From: an uncultured Collinsella sp.
Lineage (GTDB): Bacteria; Actinomycetota; Coriobacteriia; Coriobacteriales; Coriobacteriaceae
Direction: 5' to 3'
DNA: 32,021 nucleotides
Assembly (NCBI GenBank): GCA_905208635.1
Contig: CAJLPX010000022.1
Span: forward strand, 1-32,021
Of the stretch, positions 1 to 7,436 are shown piece after piece. Made by a program: the position numbers and the translations under genes. A model generated the notes under the pieces. It had not been told where the DNA came from. It saw only the letters and a program-made list of their open reading frames with translations, and did no database searches. Positions within the stretch are counted from its first letter, which is position 1, and every line of letters starts with the position of its first letter.

Positions 1-155
1 AGTTCGCGATCCCCGGCCTTGACGACGAGTTCCGCGTCATCGTGTCTCCGTGGATCCTCTCCTCGCTGATCACCGATCGCCTTGCCGCTTACTACGAGAC
101 GGTCACCAAGCACAACCTCAACTATCGCCGCTACTATCACCAGTTCGATTACTAA
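1..155 (+). CDS. SIS-domain sugar-phosphate isomerase/deglycase, C-terminal end (FrlB-like)
   Basis: This is the last 50 codons of a gene that begins before the window; the frame starts at base 3 and ends at TAA 153-155. The visible end contains SPWILSSLITDRLA and finishes with NYRRYYHQFDY. From memory, a closing R-R-Y-Y-x-x-x-x-Y preceded by a conserved helix resembles the C-terminus of fructoselysine/glucoselysine-6-phosphate deglycases of the SIS family. The FrlC-like epimerase that follows supports a role in Amadori-product (glycated amino acid) or related sugar-phosphate use. The catalytic SIS domain lies outside the window, so the family call is tentative. A second, truncated copy of the same C-terminus lies at 1338-1457. 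Confidence 0.5.
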   Translation, partial: FAIPGLDDEFRVIVSPWILSSLITDRLAAYYETVTKHNLNYRRYYHQFDY

Positions 156-228
156 GAGTAAATAACGTTTGTGTAATTGGGCCTCGCTCCTATATGGAAC
201 GGGGCCTCGTTTGGGTTGGAGAGTACTT

Positions 229-1065
229 ATGAGCTATCCCCAGCTTGCCGTCATGAATATCAGCCATCGCTATTTTGACCTTGAGGAATTCTTTTCCTCG
301 GCAGCGGCCTCGGGCTACACGTGTTGCGAGCTTTGGACCGGGGCGATGCACCTATATGTGGACTGCCATGGTTACGATTCGCTCGAATGCGTACGGGAAC
401 TATCGGATCGATATGGCGTTAAGGTTATCGGGCTCTGTCCCGAGCAAAACAACCCTAAGCCGTGGAACATCGCGGCGCGGGGAGAGACAGCTCGAGCGCG
501 CACACTCGCATACTTTAAGAACGTCGTTGATATCGCGGCGGAGCTAGGCGCCGGGCAGGTTATGGTATCGAGCGGCTGGGCTTTTTTGAACGAGCCGGTC
601 GAGGACGCATGGGGGCGCAGCGCCTCGATGCTGCGTTCGATTGCCGAGCATGCGGGGAAGCGCGACGTTCGCTTGGTGCTCGAGGCTTTGCAGACGGTTG
701 AGTCTCTGATTGTGAATACCGCCGAGGATACGAAGCGCATGCTTGAAGCCGTCGATCATCCTGCACTCAAGGCCTGTCTTGATATGGGTGCCATGGCGGT
801 GGCGGGAAATACCATTGACGGATATTTTGATGTGCTCGGCGACGATGTTGCCCACGTACATTTTGTCGATGTTGCGGCAGACGGTACCACGCACCTTGCC
901 TGGGGTGACGGCGGTCGCGATATGCGCGCCGACCTGGATAGACTGGTGGCGCGTGGCTACAAGGGCGTAGTTTCTGCAGAGACCTATGACGAACAGTACT
1001 TTGCCAATCCGGCGGCAGCCGATGCTCAGGTCATGGCGGAGTATCGACGCGCGATTGGCGCCTAA
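229..1065 (+). CDS. Sugar-phosphate isomerase/epimerase, FrlC-like TIM barrel
   Basis: A 278-residue protein of the xylose-isomerase-like TIM-barrel (AP endonuclease 2) family. Expected divalent-metal ligands fall at strand ends: E152 in VLEAL, D185 in CLDMG, H211 in HVHFVD and E251 in SAETYD. Length and the GLCPEQN-type segment after strand 3 resemble fructoselysine 3-epimerase (FrlC), which converts psicoselysine to fructoselysine, but related epimerases of other ketoses cannot be excluded. I chose ATG 229 because GGAGAG at 218-223 sits 5 nt upstream; the reading frame is open back to 169 without a better site. It follows the SIS-domain gene by 73 bp, so the two probably share a transcript and substrate pathway. 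Confidence 0.75.
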   Translation: MSYPQLAVMNISHRYFDLEEFFSSAAASGYTCCELWTGAMHLYVDCHGYDSLECVRELSDRYGVKVIGLCPEQNNPKPWNIAARGETARARTLAYFKNVVDIAAELGAGQVMVSSGWAFLNEPVEDAWGRSASMLRSIAEHAGKRDVRLVLEALQTVESLIVNTAEDTKRMLEAVDHPALKACLDMGAMAVAGNTIDGYFDVLGDDVAHVHFVDVAADGTTHLAWGDGGRDMRADLDRLVARGYKGVVSAETYDEQYFANPAAADAQVMAEYRRAIGA

Positions 1066-1337
1066 GCGGGGCGGGCGTTGGGCTACCTGTCGGTCGAGGA
1101 TTTCAGCCTAGTGCTCTCCGGGAAAATGAGATGCGCCTTCCGGTCGAGGCTTCTGGCGGAAAGATCATCTCGGACTTGCGGCTCGGCTGACTATCCCACT
1201 CGTAGCCACGCTGTGCGGGTAGGCATCCGGGACGGTCTCACGCTGGGACCTTGCCCGGCGGGGTGGCCTTGCTCCGGGAAGTGGGCTTCGCGAACTTCTC
1301 AGAGCAAGGCAACCCGCCCGGAGGCGGCCCTCTCGGC

Positions 1338-1457
1338 CGTTTCGTGTCCCCCTGGATCCTGTCCGTGCTGACCACCGACCGCCTCTCGCGCGACTACGAG
1401 CTGGTCACCAAGCACAACCTCAAGTACCGCCGCTACTACCACCAGTTCGACTACTAA
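1338..1457 (+). pseudogene. Truncated second copy of the SIS-domain C-terminus
   Basis: The 39 codons ending at TAA 1455-1457 repeat the end of the partial gene at 1-155: SPWILS, TDRL, VTKHNL and YRRYYHQFDY are all present, with mostly synonymous base changes. Upstream of 1338 the similarity stops abruptly and the sequence is an unrelated, hairpin-rich, GC-rich stretch with no SIS domain. The frame stays open to a possible start at 1251, but that 5' part has no recognisable content. I read this as the 3' remnant of a duplicated or recombined paralogue. The synonymous differences mean the duplication is not recent. Confidence 0.7.
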
Positions 1458-1510
1458 GAGCTGGTCGCGGGTCCGATATCTTGGCTGGTTGATATCTCGA
1501 TCCTACACAA

Positions 1511-1541
1511 GGGCGTCCGCATTTGAGCGGGCGCCCTTTTT
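1511..1541 (+). terminator. Rho-independent terminator after the SIS-gene remnant
   Basis: Arms 1511-1520 and 1527-1536 form a 10-bp GC-rich stem with one G-T wobble and a 6-nt loop, followed by TTTTT. It lies about 55 bp after the remnant's stop codon and would end transcription of the SIS/epimerase unit. Confidence 0.85.
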
Positions 1542-1909
1542 ACGTTGCTGTTGGCGCAGGGTGTCCTCGGCGGAAAGTTCATCCCGGAATTTCAGCGTAG
1601 AATGGGATGGAGGACGGTGAGAGCGTCGGCGTTGGGATGAAGTTTTTCCCATCGGCATCCGGTTTGTATCTGCCCTTGCGCTCTGGTGCCGATGCGTGGG
1701 CGTCATGGGTGTCTGCCTTATGGGCGTAGCTCCGCTTCCCGCGGAGTGCAACAAGGCCGGGGCCGTTACGGGAGGGGCGTCGCTCGCCCTTGCCCGCGCA
1801 AGGGCGCTTGAGGAGCGCGAGAAGATTGGCGTCGACGCAGTCGAGCCGTATGGATGCACGTTTTGGTTTATGCTGCCCTTGCATCATATGGAGAATGGAG
1901 ATATAGATC
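1542..1909. other. Gene-free stretch upstream of the KdpE-like regulator
   Basis: About 370 bp without a convincing gene. It holds the second copy of the dispersed repeat (1569-1592). A possible frame at 1696-1920 has no ribosome-binding site, overlaps the regulator start and resembles no known protein. The promoter of the regulator should lie here, but I could not pick a convincing -35/-10 pair. Confidence 0.5.
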
Positions 1910-2632
1910 ATGCCGGTTGATAGCCATGCAAAGATCCTTGTTGTCGAGGATGACACTATGGTTAGAAACCTGGTGCTCACGTCGCTTGAAGCTCAAAGTT
2001 TCGATCTTATTGCCGAGTCTACGGGGCGAGGCGCCATCGCTTCTGCCGCCACGAATGCGTTCGATGTGGTTTTGCTCGACCTGGGGCTTCCCGATATCGA
2101 CGGCATCGAGGTCGTTCGCGCTATACGCGTATGGTCCCAGATGCCGATCATCGTGGTGTCCGCCCGAAACGAAGACGCCGATAAGATCGATGTGCTCGAC
2201 GCGGGGGCTGATGACTATCTCACTAAGCCGTTTTCGATAGGCGAGTTCCAAGCGCGTATCCGCGCGACCCTGCGCCGTTCGAGCTACCTTTCGAATGCCC
2301 CTGCGCGTGAGAGCTCCATCTTCGAGAACGGAGATCTTCGTATCGACTATTCGGCGGGCGTGGCATACCTGTCCGGCGAGGAACTGCATCTGACACCCAT
2401 CGAGTATAATCTCTTGAGTTTGCTGTCGCACAATGTGGACAGGGTCCTTACGCACAGCTTTATCTTGAATGAGGTTTGGGGTGTCGAGCACCAGGCGGAC
2501 CTTGCGTCGCTGCGCGTATTCATGGGCACGCTTCGCAAGAAAATCGAGTCCGATCCGGCGCATCCCCGCTATATCCAAACCCATGTGGGTGTGGGCTATC
2601 GCATGATTCGCGCCGCTGCGACTAAAGATTAA
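1910..2632 (+). CDS. KdpE-like OmpR-family response regulator
   Basis: A 240-residue response regulator. The receiver domain (about residues 8-120) has the acidic pair E13-D14, phosphoacceptor D57 in LLDLGLPDIDG and K106 in LTKPF. The winged-helix DNA-binding domain (about 135-232) shows LTPIEYNLL and the closing YIQTHVGVGYRM. The segments DLGLPDIDG, VWSQMPIIVVSAR and LRVFMGTLRKKIE are characteristic of KdpE, which controls the Kdp potassium pump. No KdpD kinase or kdpFABC lies in the window. GGAG at 1897-1900 precedes ATG 1910 by 9 nt. The next gene is a Na,K-type P-type ATPase followed by two TrkA-like proteins, which fits control of potassium/sodium balance; that link is inferred from position. 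Confidence 0.85.
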   Translation: MPVDSHAKILVVEDDTMVRNLVLTSLEAQSFDLIAESTGRGAIASAATNAFDVVLLDLGLPDIDGIEVVRAIRVWSQMPIIVVSARNEDADKIDVLDAGADDYLTKPFSIGEFQARIRATLRRSSYLSNAPARESSIFENGDLRIDYSAGVAYLSGEELHLTPIEYNLLSLLSHNVDRVLTHSFILNEVWGVEHQADLASLRVFMGTLRKKIESDPAHPRYIQTHVGVGYRMIRAAATKD

Positions 2633-2835
2633 AAACAGTCACTGACCTGAGGTCTTTTAGCCTTCTTTATCCGAGTTTAACGGCACTTTTATGCCTGGAA
2701 CATGTTGAATCGTGCAAGGGCGACAGCCTTGTTTCGGAGAGGTCCAAGGATGGCTATTCTTCCTTTGCGTTGGCGGAATTGCCGCCGACCGCGCATGCCC
2801 GTCGGGCACGTGCGCAATCAAAGAAAGGAGGACCC
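2633..2835 (+). promoter_or_regulatory. Structured leader region of the cation ATPase operon
   Basis: About 200 bp between the regulator and the ATPase. Near the start is a very short stem (2644-2654, GACC/GGTC) followed by TTTT, too weak to call a terminator. Just before the ATPase, 2791-2815 forms a roughly 10-bp GC-rich hairpin with a 2-nt bulge, ending 10 nt before the Shine-Dalgarno site. The conserved segments of the ydaO (c-di-AMP), M-box and yybP-ykoY riboswitches that I could recall were not found. The leader could be regulatory, but no known class fits. Confidence 0.3.
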
Positions 2836-5703
2836 TTGGATACTGCGTCCGAATCGTATGAGGAGAAGATTTCACAACTCTCCTCGCTTACCGGCGCGGC
2901 TGCGCTTGCAGCTATGGGCAGCAGCGCTGCTGGACTGACGAGCGGCCAGGCGGCAGAGCTGCAGGCCAAGCACGGCAAGAACCTCATCCAGGCGGCCAAG
3001 AAGAAATCTCCGGTCCTGGCATTTCTCTCCAACTTCACGCATCTCATGGCCATTTTGTTGTGGGTTGCAGGCATTATTGCCTTGGTGGCGGGCATGCCCG
3101 AGCTGTGCGTTGCCGTGTGGTTGGTCAACCTGATCAATGGGTGCTTTAGTTTTTGGCAGGAGCATCAGGCCGATAAAGCCACCGAGGCACTCAAGAAGGT
3201 GCTTCCGTCTTATGTCAACGTTATTCGAGACGGCCAGCAGTCTCAGGTGCTTGCGGAGGACCTCGTGCCTGGCGACATCATGGTTCTAGCAGAAGGCGAC
3301 AAGATTTCTGCCGATGGTCGCGTTGTTCGCGCTTCCGATTTGCAGGTGGACCAGTCGACGCTTACCGGCGAGTCCAACCCGGTGCGAAAGACCGCCGATG
3401 CCGTGCTCGAGTCCGATCTTACCGCTGCCGAAACGCCCAATCTCGTGTTCGCAGGAACCTCTGTTTCCGAGGGTAACGGCCGTGTTGTCGTCACGAAGAT
3501 CGGCATGGCAACGGAGTTTGGCAAGATCGCGAGCCTGACGCAGAACATGGAGGACTCCGAGAGCCCCTTGCAACGCCAGCTCGATCGCTTGACCAAGCAG
3601 GTTACGCTGTTCGCCATGTGCATGGGCATCGCGTTTTTCCTGCTTGACGTGCTCTTTGTGCGCAATGGCCTTGCGTCTTCGTTCATCTTCGCTTTGGGCA
3701 TGGTTGTTGCCTTTATTCCCGAGGGCCTGCTGCCCACGGTTACGCTGTCGCTCGCCATGGCGGTTCAGCGCATGAGCAAGCGCAATGCCCTTGTGAAGAA
3801 ACTCAGCTCTGTCGAGGCCTTGGGCTCTACGAGTGTTATCTGCACCGACAAGACCGGCACGCTCACCCAAAACGAGATGACTGTCAACCATCTGTGGACA
3901 TGCGAGCGCGAGTACGAGGTTACCGGCGTTGGCTATGCTCCCGAGGGCGACGTCGAGGCTGACGGCGAGAAATGGCTTGCTGCCGACAACAACGAGCTTC
4001 GTCTGCTGGTGGCAGGTGGTGCACTGTGCTCCAATGCTCGCCTTGTTGCTCCTGAGGAAGAGGGCGGCCGTTATACCGTTTTGGGCGATCCTACCGAGGC
4101 ATGCCTGCTTGTGAGCGCTCAGAAGGCCGGGCTTGCGCTCGAGGACCTTGAGCACGAGATGCCGCGCGTGAGGGAGCTTCCCTTTGAGAGCCGCCGCAAG
4201 CGCATGACGACCATCCATCAGCTCAAGCGTCCGTTTGAAGGCGCTTCTCGTATCGCATTTGTGAAAGGCGCTCCTAACGAGGTTGTCCGTCTTTCAGAGA
4301 GCGTGCGCTGTCGCGGCGAGGTCGCTCCCATGAGCGATGAAATGCGTGAGCGCATCATGGCTGCAAACGATGGCTATGCAGCAAATGGCCTGCGGGTGCT
4401 CGCTTTGGCATATCGTCCGCTGCGCGCCGACGACGATTCCCTTCCTCGCTCGATGAGCGATTACACTCCCGATAACATCGAGTGCGGTCTTACCTTTGTT
4501 GGACTGCTTGTCATGCAAGACCCGCCGCGGCCCGAGGTTGCGGCCGCTGTTTCCGAGTGCCGTCGCGCTGGTATCCGCGTTGTGATGATCACGGGCGACT
4601 ACGGTCTTACCGCGGTGTCCATTGCCCGTAAGATCGGTATCGTTCAGGGCGAGCACCCGCGCGTCTTCTCGGGCGTTGAACTCGAGAAGACCTCAGACGA
4701 GGAGCTCAAAGAGGCATTGAAGGGCGAGGTTGTCTTCGCTCGCATGGCGCCGGAGCAAAAGCTGCGCGTCGTCGAGAACCTGCAGCAGATGGGCGAGATC
4801 GTGGCCGTCACCGGAGACGGTGTGAACGACTCTCCTGCGCTTAAGAAGGCAGACATCGGCGTTGCCATGGGCATTACCGGCACGGACGTGGCCAAGGAGG
4901 CCGCGGACATGATCTTGACCGACGACAACTTCGCCTCGATCGTCCATGCCATCGAAGAGGGCCGTGCGGTCTACGCCAACATCAGGAAGTTCATGCTCTA
5001 TATCTTGAACTCCAATGTCCCCGAGGCTGTTCCTTCTGCAATCTACCTGCTCTCGGGCGGAGCGGTGCCTCTGCCGCTTACGACGATGCAGATCCTCACC
5101 ATCGACCTGGGCACCGATATGCTGCCTGCCCTTGGTTTGGGTACCGAGCCTCCCGAGGCCGACGTTATGAGCAGGCCCCCTCGTGATCCGAATGAGCCCT
5201 TGCTTTCGGGCAAGGTCATGCGCAAGGCCTTCCTGTGGTACGGCATGCTTGGCGCGCTCTTCTCCTTCGCTGCGTTCATGTTCTGCCAGATCATGAATGG
5301 TTGGCATCCCGGCATCGCGATGTTTGGCGTGGGCGCTGACCTCGATCCGGTCTATGTCCGCGCAACGACCATGGCGCTCGCCGCCATCGTCTTCACGCAG
5401 ATTGGCGAGGTTTGGAACTGCCGCACGGAGACTGCTTCGGTTTTTGCCACGGGCTTGTTCTCGAATAAACAGATCAACAAGGGTATTCTGTTCGAGATCG
5501 CGCTCATTGTTTTCATCACGTTGTTCCCGCCGTTCCAGGGCGTCTTCCACACCAGTCCGTTGCTGCTGAACGACTACGTGTTCTTGGTGCTGCTTCCGCC
5601 CGTCATCTTGTTGATTGAGGAGTGCCGCAAGGCCATCGTTCGCAAGAAGAACCATATCGACCGTAATGGCGTCGCGCTTTCTCAGACGCCGGAAAAGAGG
5701 TAG
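2836..5703 (+). CDS. P2C-type (Na,K-ATPase-like) cation-transporting P-type ATPase
   Basis: A 955-residue membrane pump. In order: N-terminal cation-ATPase domain, actuator loop TGES at 177-180, M4 motif PEGLL at 295-299, phosphorylation site D338 in DKTGTLT, nucleotide domain, hinge TGDGVND at 659-665, and C-terminal membrane helices. PEGLL (not PEGLP as in SERCA) plus the M5 segment NSNVPE (725-730) and M6 segment IDLGTD (756-761) closely match ion-coordinating segments of animal Na,K-ATPase; D757, T760 and D761 correspond to conserved coordinating positions. I chose TTG 2836 because AGGAGG (2826-2831) lies directly upstream; TTG 2770 is possible but has no such site. No beta-subunit gene is visible. 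The next gene starts 2 nt after the stop, so the ATPase and the RCK proteins are co-expressed. Na+/K+ specificity is inferred. Confidence 0.9.
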   Translation: MDTASESYEEKISQLSSLTGAAALAAMGSSAAGLTSGQAAELQAKHGKNLIQAAKKKSPVLAFLSNFTHLMAILLWVAGIIALVAGMPELCVAVWLVNLINGCFSFWQEHQADKATEALKKVLPSYVNVIRDGQQSQVLAEDLVPGDIMVLAEGDKISADGRVVRASDLQVDQSTLTGESNPVRKTADAVLESDLTAAETPNLVFAGTSVSEGNGRVVVTKIGMATEFGKIASLTQNMEDSESPLQRQLDRLTKQVTLFAMCMGIAFFLLDVLFVRNGLASSFIFALGMVVAFIPEGLLPTVTLSLAMAVQRMSKRNALVKKLSSVEALGSTSVICTDKTGTLTQNEMTVNHLWTCEREYEVTGVGYAPEGDVEADGEKWLAADNNELRLLVAGGALCSNARLVAPEEEGGRYTVLGDPTEACLLVSAQKAGLALEDLEHEMPRVRELPFESRRKRMTTIHQLKRPFEGASRIAFVKGAPNEVVRLSESVRCRGEVAPMSDEMRERIMAANDGYAANGLRVLALAYRPLRADDDSLPRSMSDYTPDNIECGLTFVGLLVMQDPPRPEVAAAVSECRRAGIRVVMITGDYGLTAVSIARKIGIVQGEHPRVFSGVELEKTSDEELKEALKGEVVFARMAPEQKLRVVENLQQMGEIVAVTGDGVNDSPALKKADIGVAMGITGTDVAKEAADMILTDDNFASIVHAIEEGRAVYANIRKFMLYILNSNVPEAVPSAIYLLSGGAVPLPLTTMQILTIDLGTDMLPALGLGTEPPEADVMSRPPRDPNEPLLSGKVMRKAFLWYGMLGALFSFAAFMFCQIMNGWHPGIAMFGVGADLDPVYVRATTMALAAIVFTQIGEVWNCRTETASVFATGLFSNKQINKGILFEIALIVFITLFPPFQGVFHTSPLLLNDYVFLVLLPPVILLIEECRKAIVRKKNHIDRNGVALSQTPEKR

Positions 5704-5705
5704 CC

Positions 5706-6359
5706 ATGAACGTAATCGTCGTGGGTATGGGACGCATGGGCGTGAGCCTCGCCCGCAAACTTGACAGGCAGGGCCATGAGGTTTGTGCCATCGACCAGGA
5801 TCCTGAGCGTCTTGAATCTTTGGGTGCGTCGTTTGGCGGCCGCACTGTCGAGGGTATTGGATTTGACCGAGCGGTTTTGGAGGCTGCAGGTATCGACCGT
5901 GCCAGCGCCGTGATCGCCTGCACCTCGTCCGACGAGACGAACATCGTTGTCGCGCGCATCTCGCGTCAGACCTATCGCGTCCCACGCGTTATCGCCCGCC
6001 TGTACGAGATCTCCAATGCCGAGACGTATCGCAGGCTTGGCATCCAAAGCATTTCTACCACCGACTGGGGCGTGCGTCGCGTTTGCGAGCTGCTGACGTT
6101 CAATGAGCTGGACGATGTTGTCGAACTTGGGTCCGGCGATGTGCGCCTCGTGCGCGCCGACGTCCCGGCGCTTCTTGAGGGAAGCCCGGTGCGCGAGCTC
6201 ACTGTTGTGGGCGAGATCAGCATCGTCGCGGTTTCGCACGACAACGAGACCTTCGTGCCCACGCAGGGCACGGTGCTCGATCACGGAGACATCGTCTATG
6301 CAGCGGTCACGTCGAGCGCGGCGGGCAAGTTCCGCACCATGCTCGGGTTGGCCGAGTAA
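5706..6359 (+). CDS. TrkA/KtrA-type RCK regulatory protein (first)
   Basis: A 217-residue cytosolic protein with an RCK-N Rossmann domain (GMGRMG at residues 7-12, and the acidic residue in CAIDQD at the end of strand 2) and a smaller RCK-C domain near residues 135-215. Such proteins form rings on the cytosolic face of K+ channels and transporters (TrkH, KtrB) and gate them in response to NAD(H), ATP/ADP or c-di-AMP. Start ATG 5706 is 2 nt after the ATPase stop, with GAGG overlapping the ATPase end. No TrkH/KtrB membrane subunit lies in the window, so the partner is either elsewhere in the genome or, less conventionally, the ATPase itself. Confidence 0.85.
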   Translation: MNVIVVGMGRMGVSLARKLDRQGHEVCAIDQDPERLESLGASFGGRTVEGIGFDRAVLEAAGIDRASAVIACTSSDETNIVVARISRQTYRVPRVIARLYEISNAETYRRLGIQSISTTDWGVRRVCELLTFNELDDVVELGSGDVRLVRADVPALLEGSPVRELTVVGEISIVAVSHDNETFVPTQGTVLDHGDIVYAAVTSSAAGKFRTMLGLAE

Positions 6360-6369
6360 GGAGGCAACC

Positions 6370-7029
6370 ATGAATATCATTATCGTTGGCGGTGGCAAGA
6401 CCGGCTCGTATCTCGCCTCCCTGCTGAGCGGCCGCGGCGACACGGTGCGCGTTATCGAATCGAGAAAAACAGTGGTGCAGCGTCTTGAGGCAAAGCTGCC
6501 CGAGGGCACGGTCGTGCGGGGCATGGGCTCGAGCCCCGATGTCCTCGAGGCGGCAGACGTGCTGCATTCGGACGTCGTGATTGCCGTTACGGGTAACGAC
6601 GAGGTTAACCTTGTGGTTTCGATGCTCGCAAAGATGGAGTATGGCGTTGGCCGCGTGGTCGCACGCGTCAACAACCCGGCGAATGCCTGGATGTTTGATG
6701 CCTCTATGGGCGTCGATGTGGCCATCGACCAGGCCGATCTGATTACGCGCTCCGTCGAGGAAGGCCTTGATATCGAGGACGTCTACACGATTATGCGCTT
6801 GGGCAAGAGCGGCCACGCTATTGTCCAAGGCGAGGTGCGTCCCCGTTCCTCGGTGGTCGGGAAGGCGGTGCGCGACCTGCAGCTGCCCGAGGACCTTGTG
6901 CTTGTAGCCGTTGAGCGTGACGGGGATATTGTTATCCCCAATGGCGGCACGGAGCTGTGCGCAGGTGATCGCGTGGTCGCGTTCTCCAACGATTCTGGCA
7001 GGGATTTTTTGAGCCACGCTTTGCAGTAA
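6370..7029 (+). CDS. TrkA/KtrA-type RCK regulatory protein (second)
   Basis: A 219-residue paralogue of the previous gene, starting 10 nt after it, with AAGGAGG at 6358-6364. The N-terminal Rossmann motif is GGGKTG at residues 7-12, with VIES at the end of the second strand, and an RCK-C domain follows (about 135-219). The two proteins are clearly diverged, so this is not a recent duplication. Classical TrkA holds two RCK units in one chain; here two single-RCK chains may pair as a hetero-oligomer. A strong terminator follows at 7058-7100 and closes the ATPase-RCK-RCK unit. Confidence 0.85.
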   Translation: MNIIIVGGGKTGSYLASLLSGRGDTVRVIESRKTVVQRLEAKLPEGTVVRGMGSSPDVLEAADVLHSDVVIAVTGNDEVNLVVSMLAKMEYGVGRVVARVNNPANAWMFDASMGVDVAIDQADLITRSVEEGLDIEDVYTIMRLGKSGHAIVQGEVRPRSSVVGKAVRDLQLPEDLVLVAVERDGDIVIPNGGTELCAGDRVVAFSNDSGRDFLSHALQ

Positions 7030-7057
7030 TCGTGTGAACTGTCTTCAGGCGGCGTTG

Positions 7058-7100
7058 GGCGCACTCGGGCCGAGATGGGACGGTCCGAGTGCGCCTTTTT
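7058..7100 (+). terminator. Strong Rho-independent terminator ending the ATPase/RCK operon
   Basis: Arms 7058-7071 and 7082-7095 make a 14-bp stem (one G-T wobble) with a 10-nt loop, followed by TTTTT. Confidence 0.95.
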
Positions 7101-7171
7101 GTTTCGATTGTGATTTGCGGGCTCCGTGGCGCGAGGGCGGAACTAACGTCGCCGGCGCATTGTGATTGAGG

Positions 7172-7273
7172 GATATTGGTGCCGACACCAAGCCGATGAT
7201 GCAGGGCACGTTCATCTCTATCGTGGCGAGTATCTTGACCATTCCCTTTGTGATGATGCTTGCCGGAGCGTGA
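7172..7273 (+). pseudogene. C-terminal fragment of a membrane transporter (AEC-permease-like)
   Basis: A 33-codon open stretch ending at TGA 7271-7273 encodes a GADTKPMMQGTF segment followed by a hydrophobic helix (ISIVASILTIPFVMMLAG). An in-frame stop lies at 7163-7165 and no ribosome-binding site is present. The pattern, a short polar segment then a final helix with S-x-L-T-I-P, resembles the C-terminus of auxin-efflux-carrier (AEC) family permeases. It is probably the last piece of a transporter removed by deletion. The family call is tentative. Confidence 0.4.
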
Positions 7274-7349
7274 TAGCGGAGCGCGCCGCGCAAGCAAAAC
7301 CGCGGCGGCTGTTCGCGCTTCCTGCAATCAATACGAAATAATCGCAGAA

Positions 7350-7355
7350 TATACT
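7350..7355 (+). promoter_or_regulatory. Candidate -10 box of the histidine operon
   Basis: TATACT at 7350-7355 lies in the only AT-rich patch (about 7325-7370) upstream of hisZG. A second candidate, TATGCT, lies at 7360-7365. No clear -35 is present. No T-box, histidine-rich leader peptide or attenuator hairpin was found between here and the start codon. Confidence 0.35.
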
Positions 7356-7436
7356 CTAGTATGCTAAAGTACCAAACACTGGACGAGCCGGTTGCTCGTT
7401 GGGTGGAAAGAAGCGGCAGAGGAGATGTGCGCACGT

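Larger units (their letters stand above)
1155..1592. repeat. Short dispersed repeat, two diverged copies (1155-1178 and 1569-1592)
   Basis: The segment starting GGCGGAAAG at 1155 and the one starting GGCGGAAAG at 1569 are near-identical over about 24 bases (three or four differences). A second shared piece, TTTCAGC[C/G]TAG, occurs near 1100 and just after the second copy near 1590. The copies lie on either side of the SIS-gene fragment at 1338-1457. They look like pieces of a small intergenic repeat rather than coding sequence. Confidence 0.4.

Noticed and set aside
1696..1920. A 74-codon open frame before the KdpE-like gene.
   Set aside because: No ribosome-binding site, unusual composition, overlaps the regulator start and matches no known protein.
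2633..2835. c-di-AMP (ydaO), M-box or yybP-ykoY riboswitch before the ATPase.
   Set aside because: The conserved sequence blocks of these classes that I could recall were not found; only generic hairpins are visible.
7274..7436. Possible T-box or histidine leader-peptide attenuator ahead of hisZG.
   Set aside because: No T-box core sequence, no run of His codons and no terminator hairpin are present; an ATG at 7361 opens a frame with no histidine cluster.
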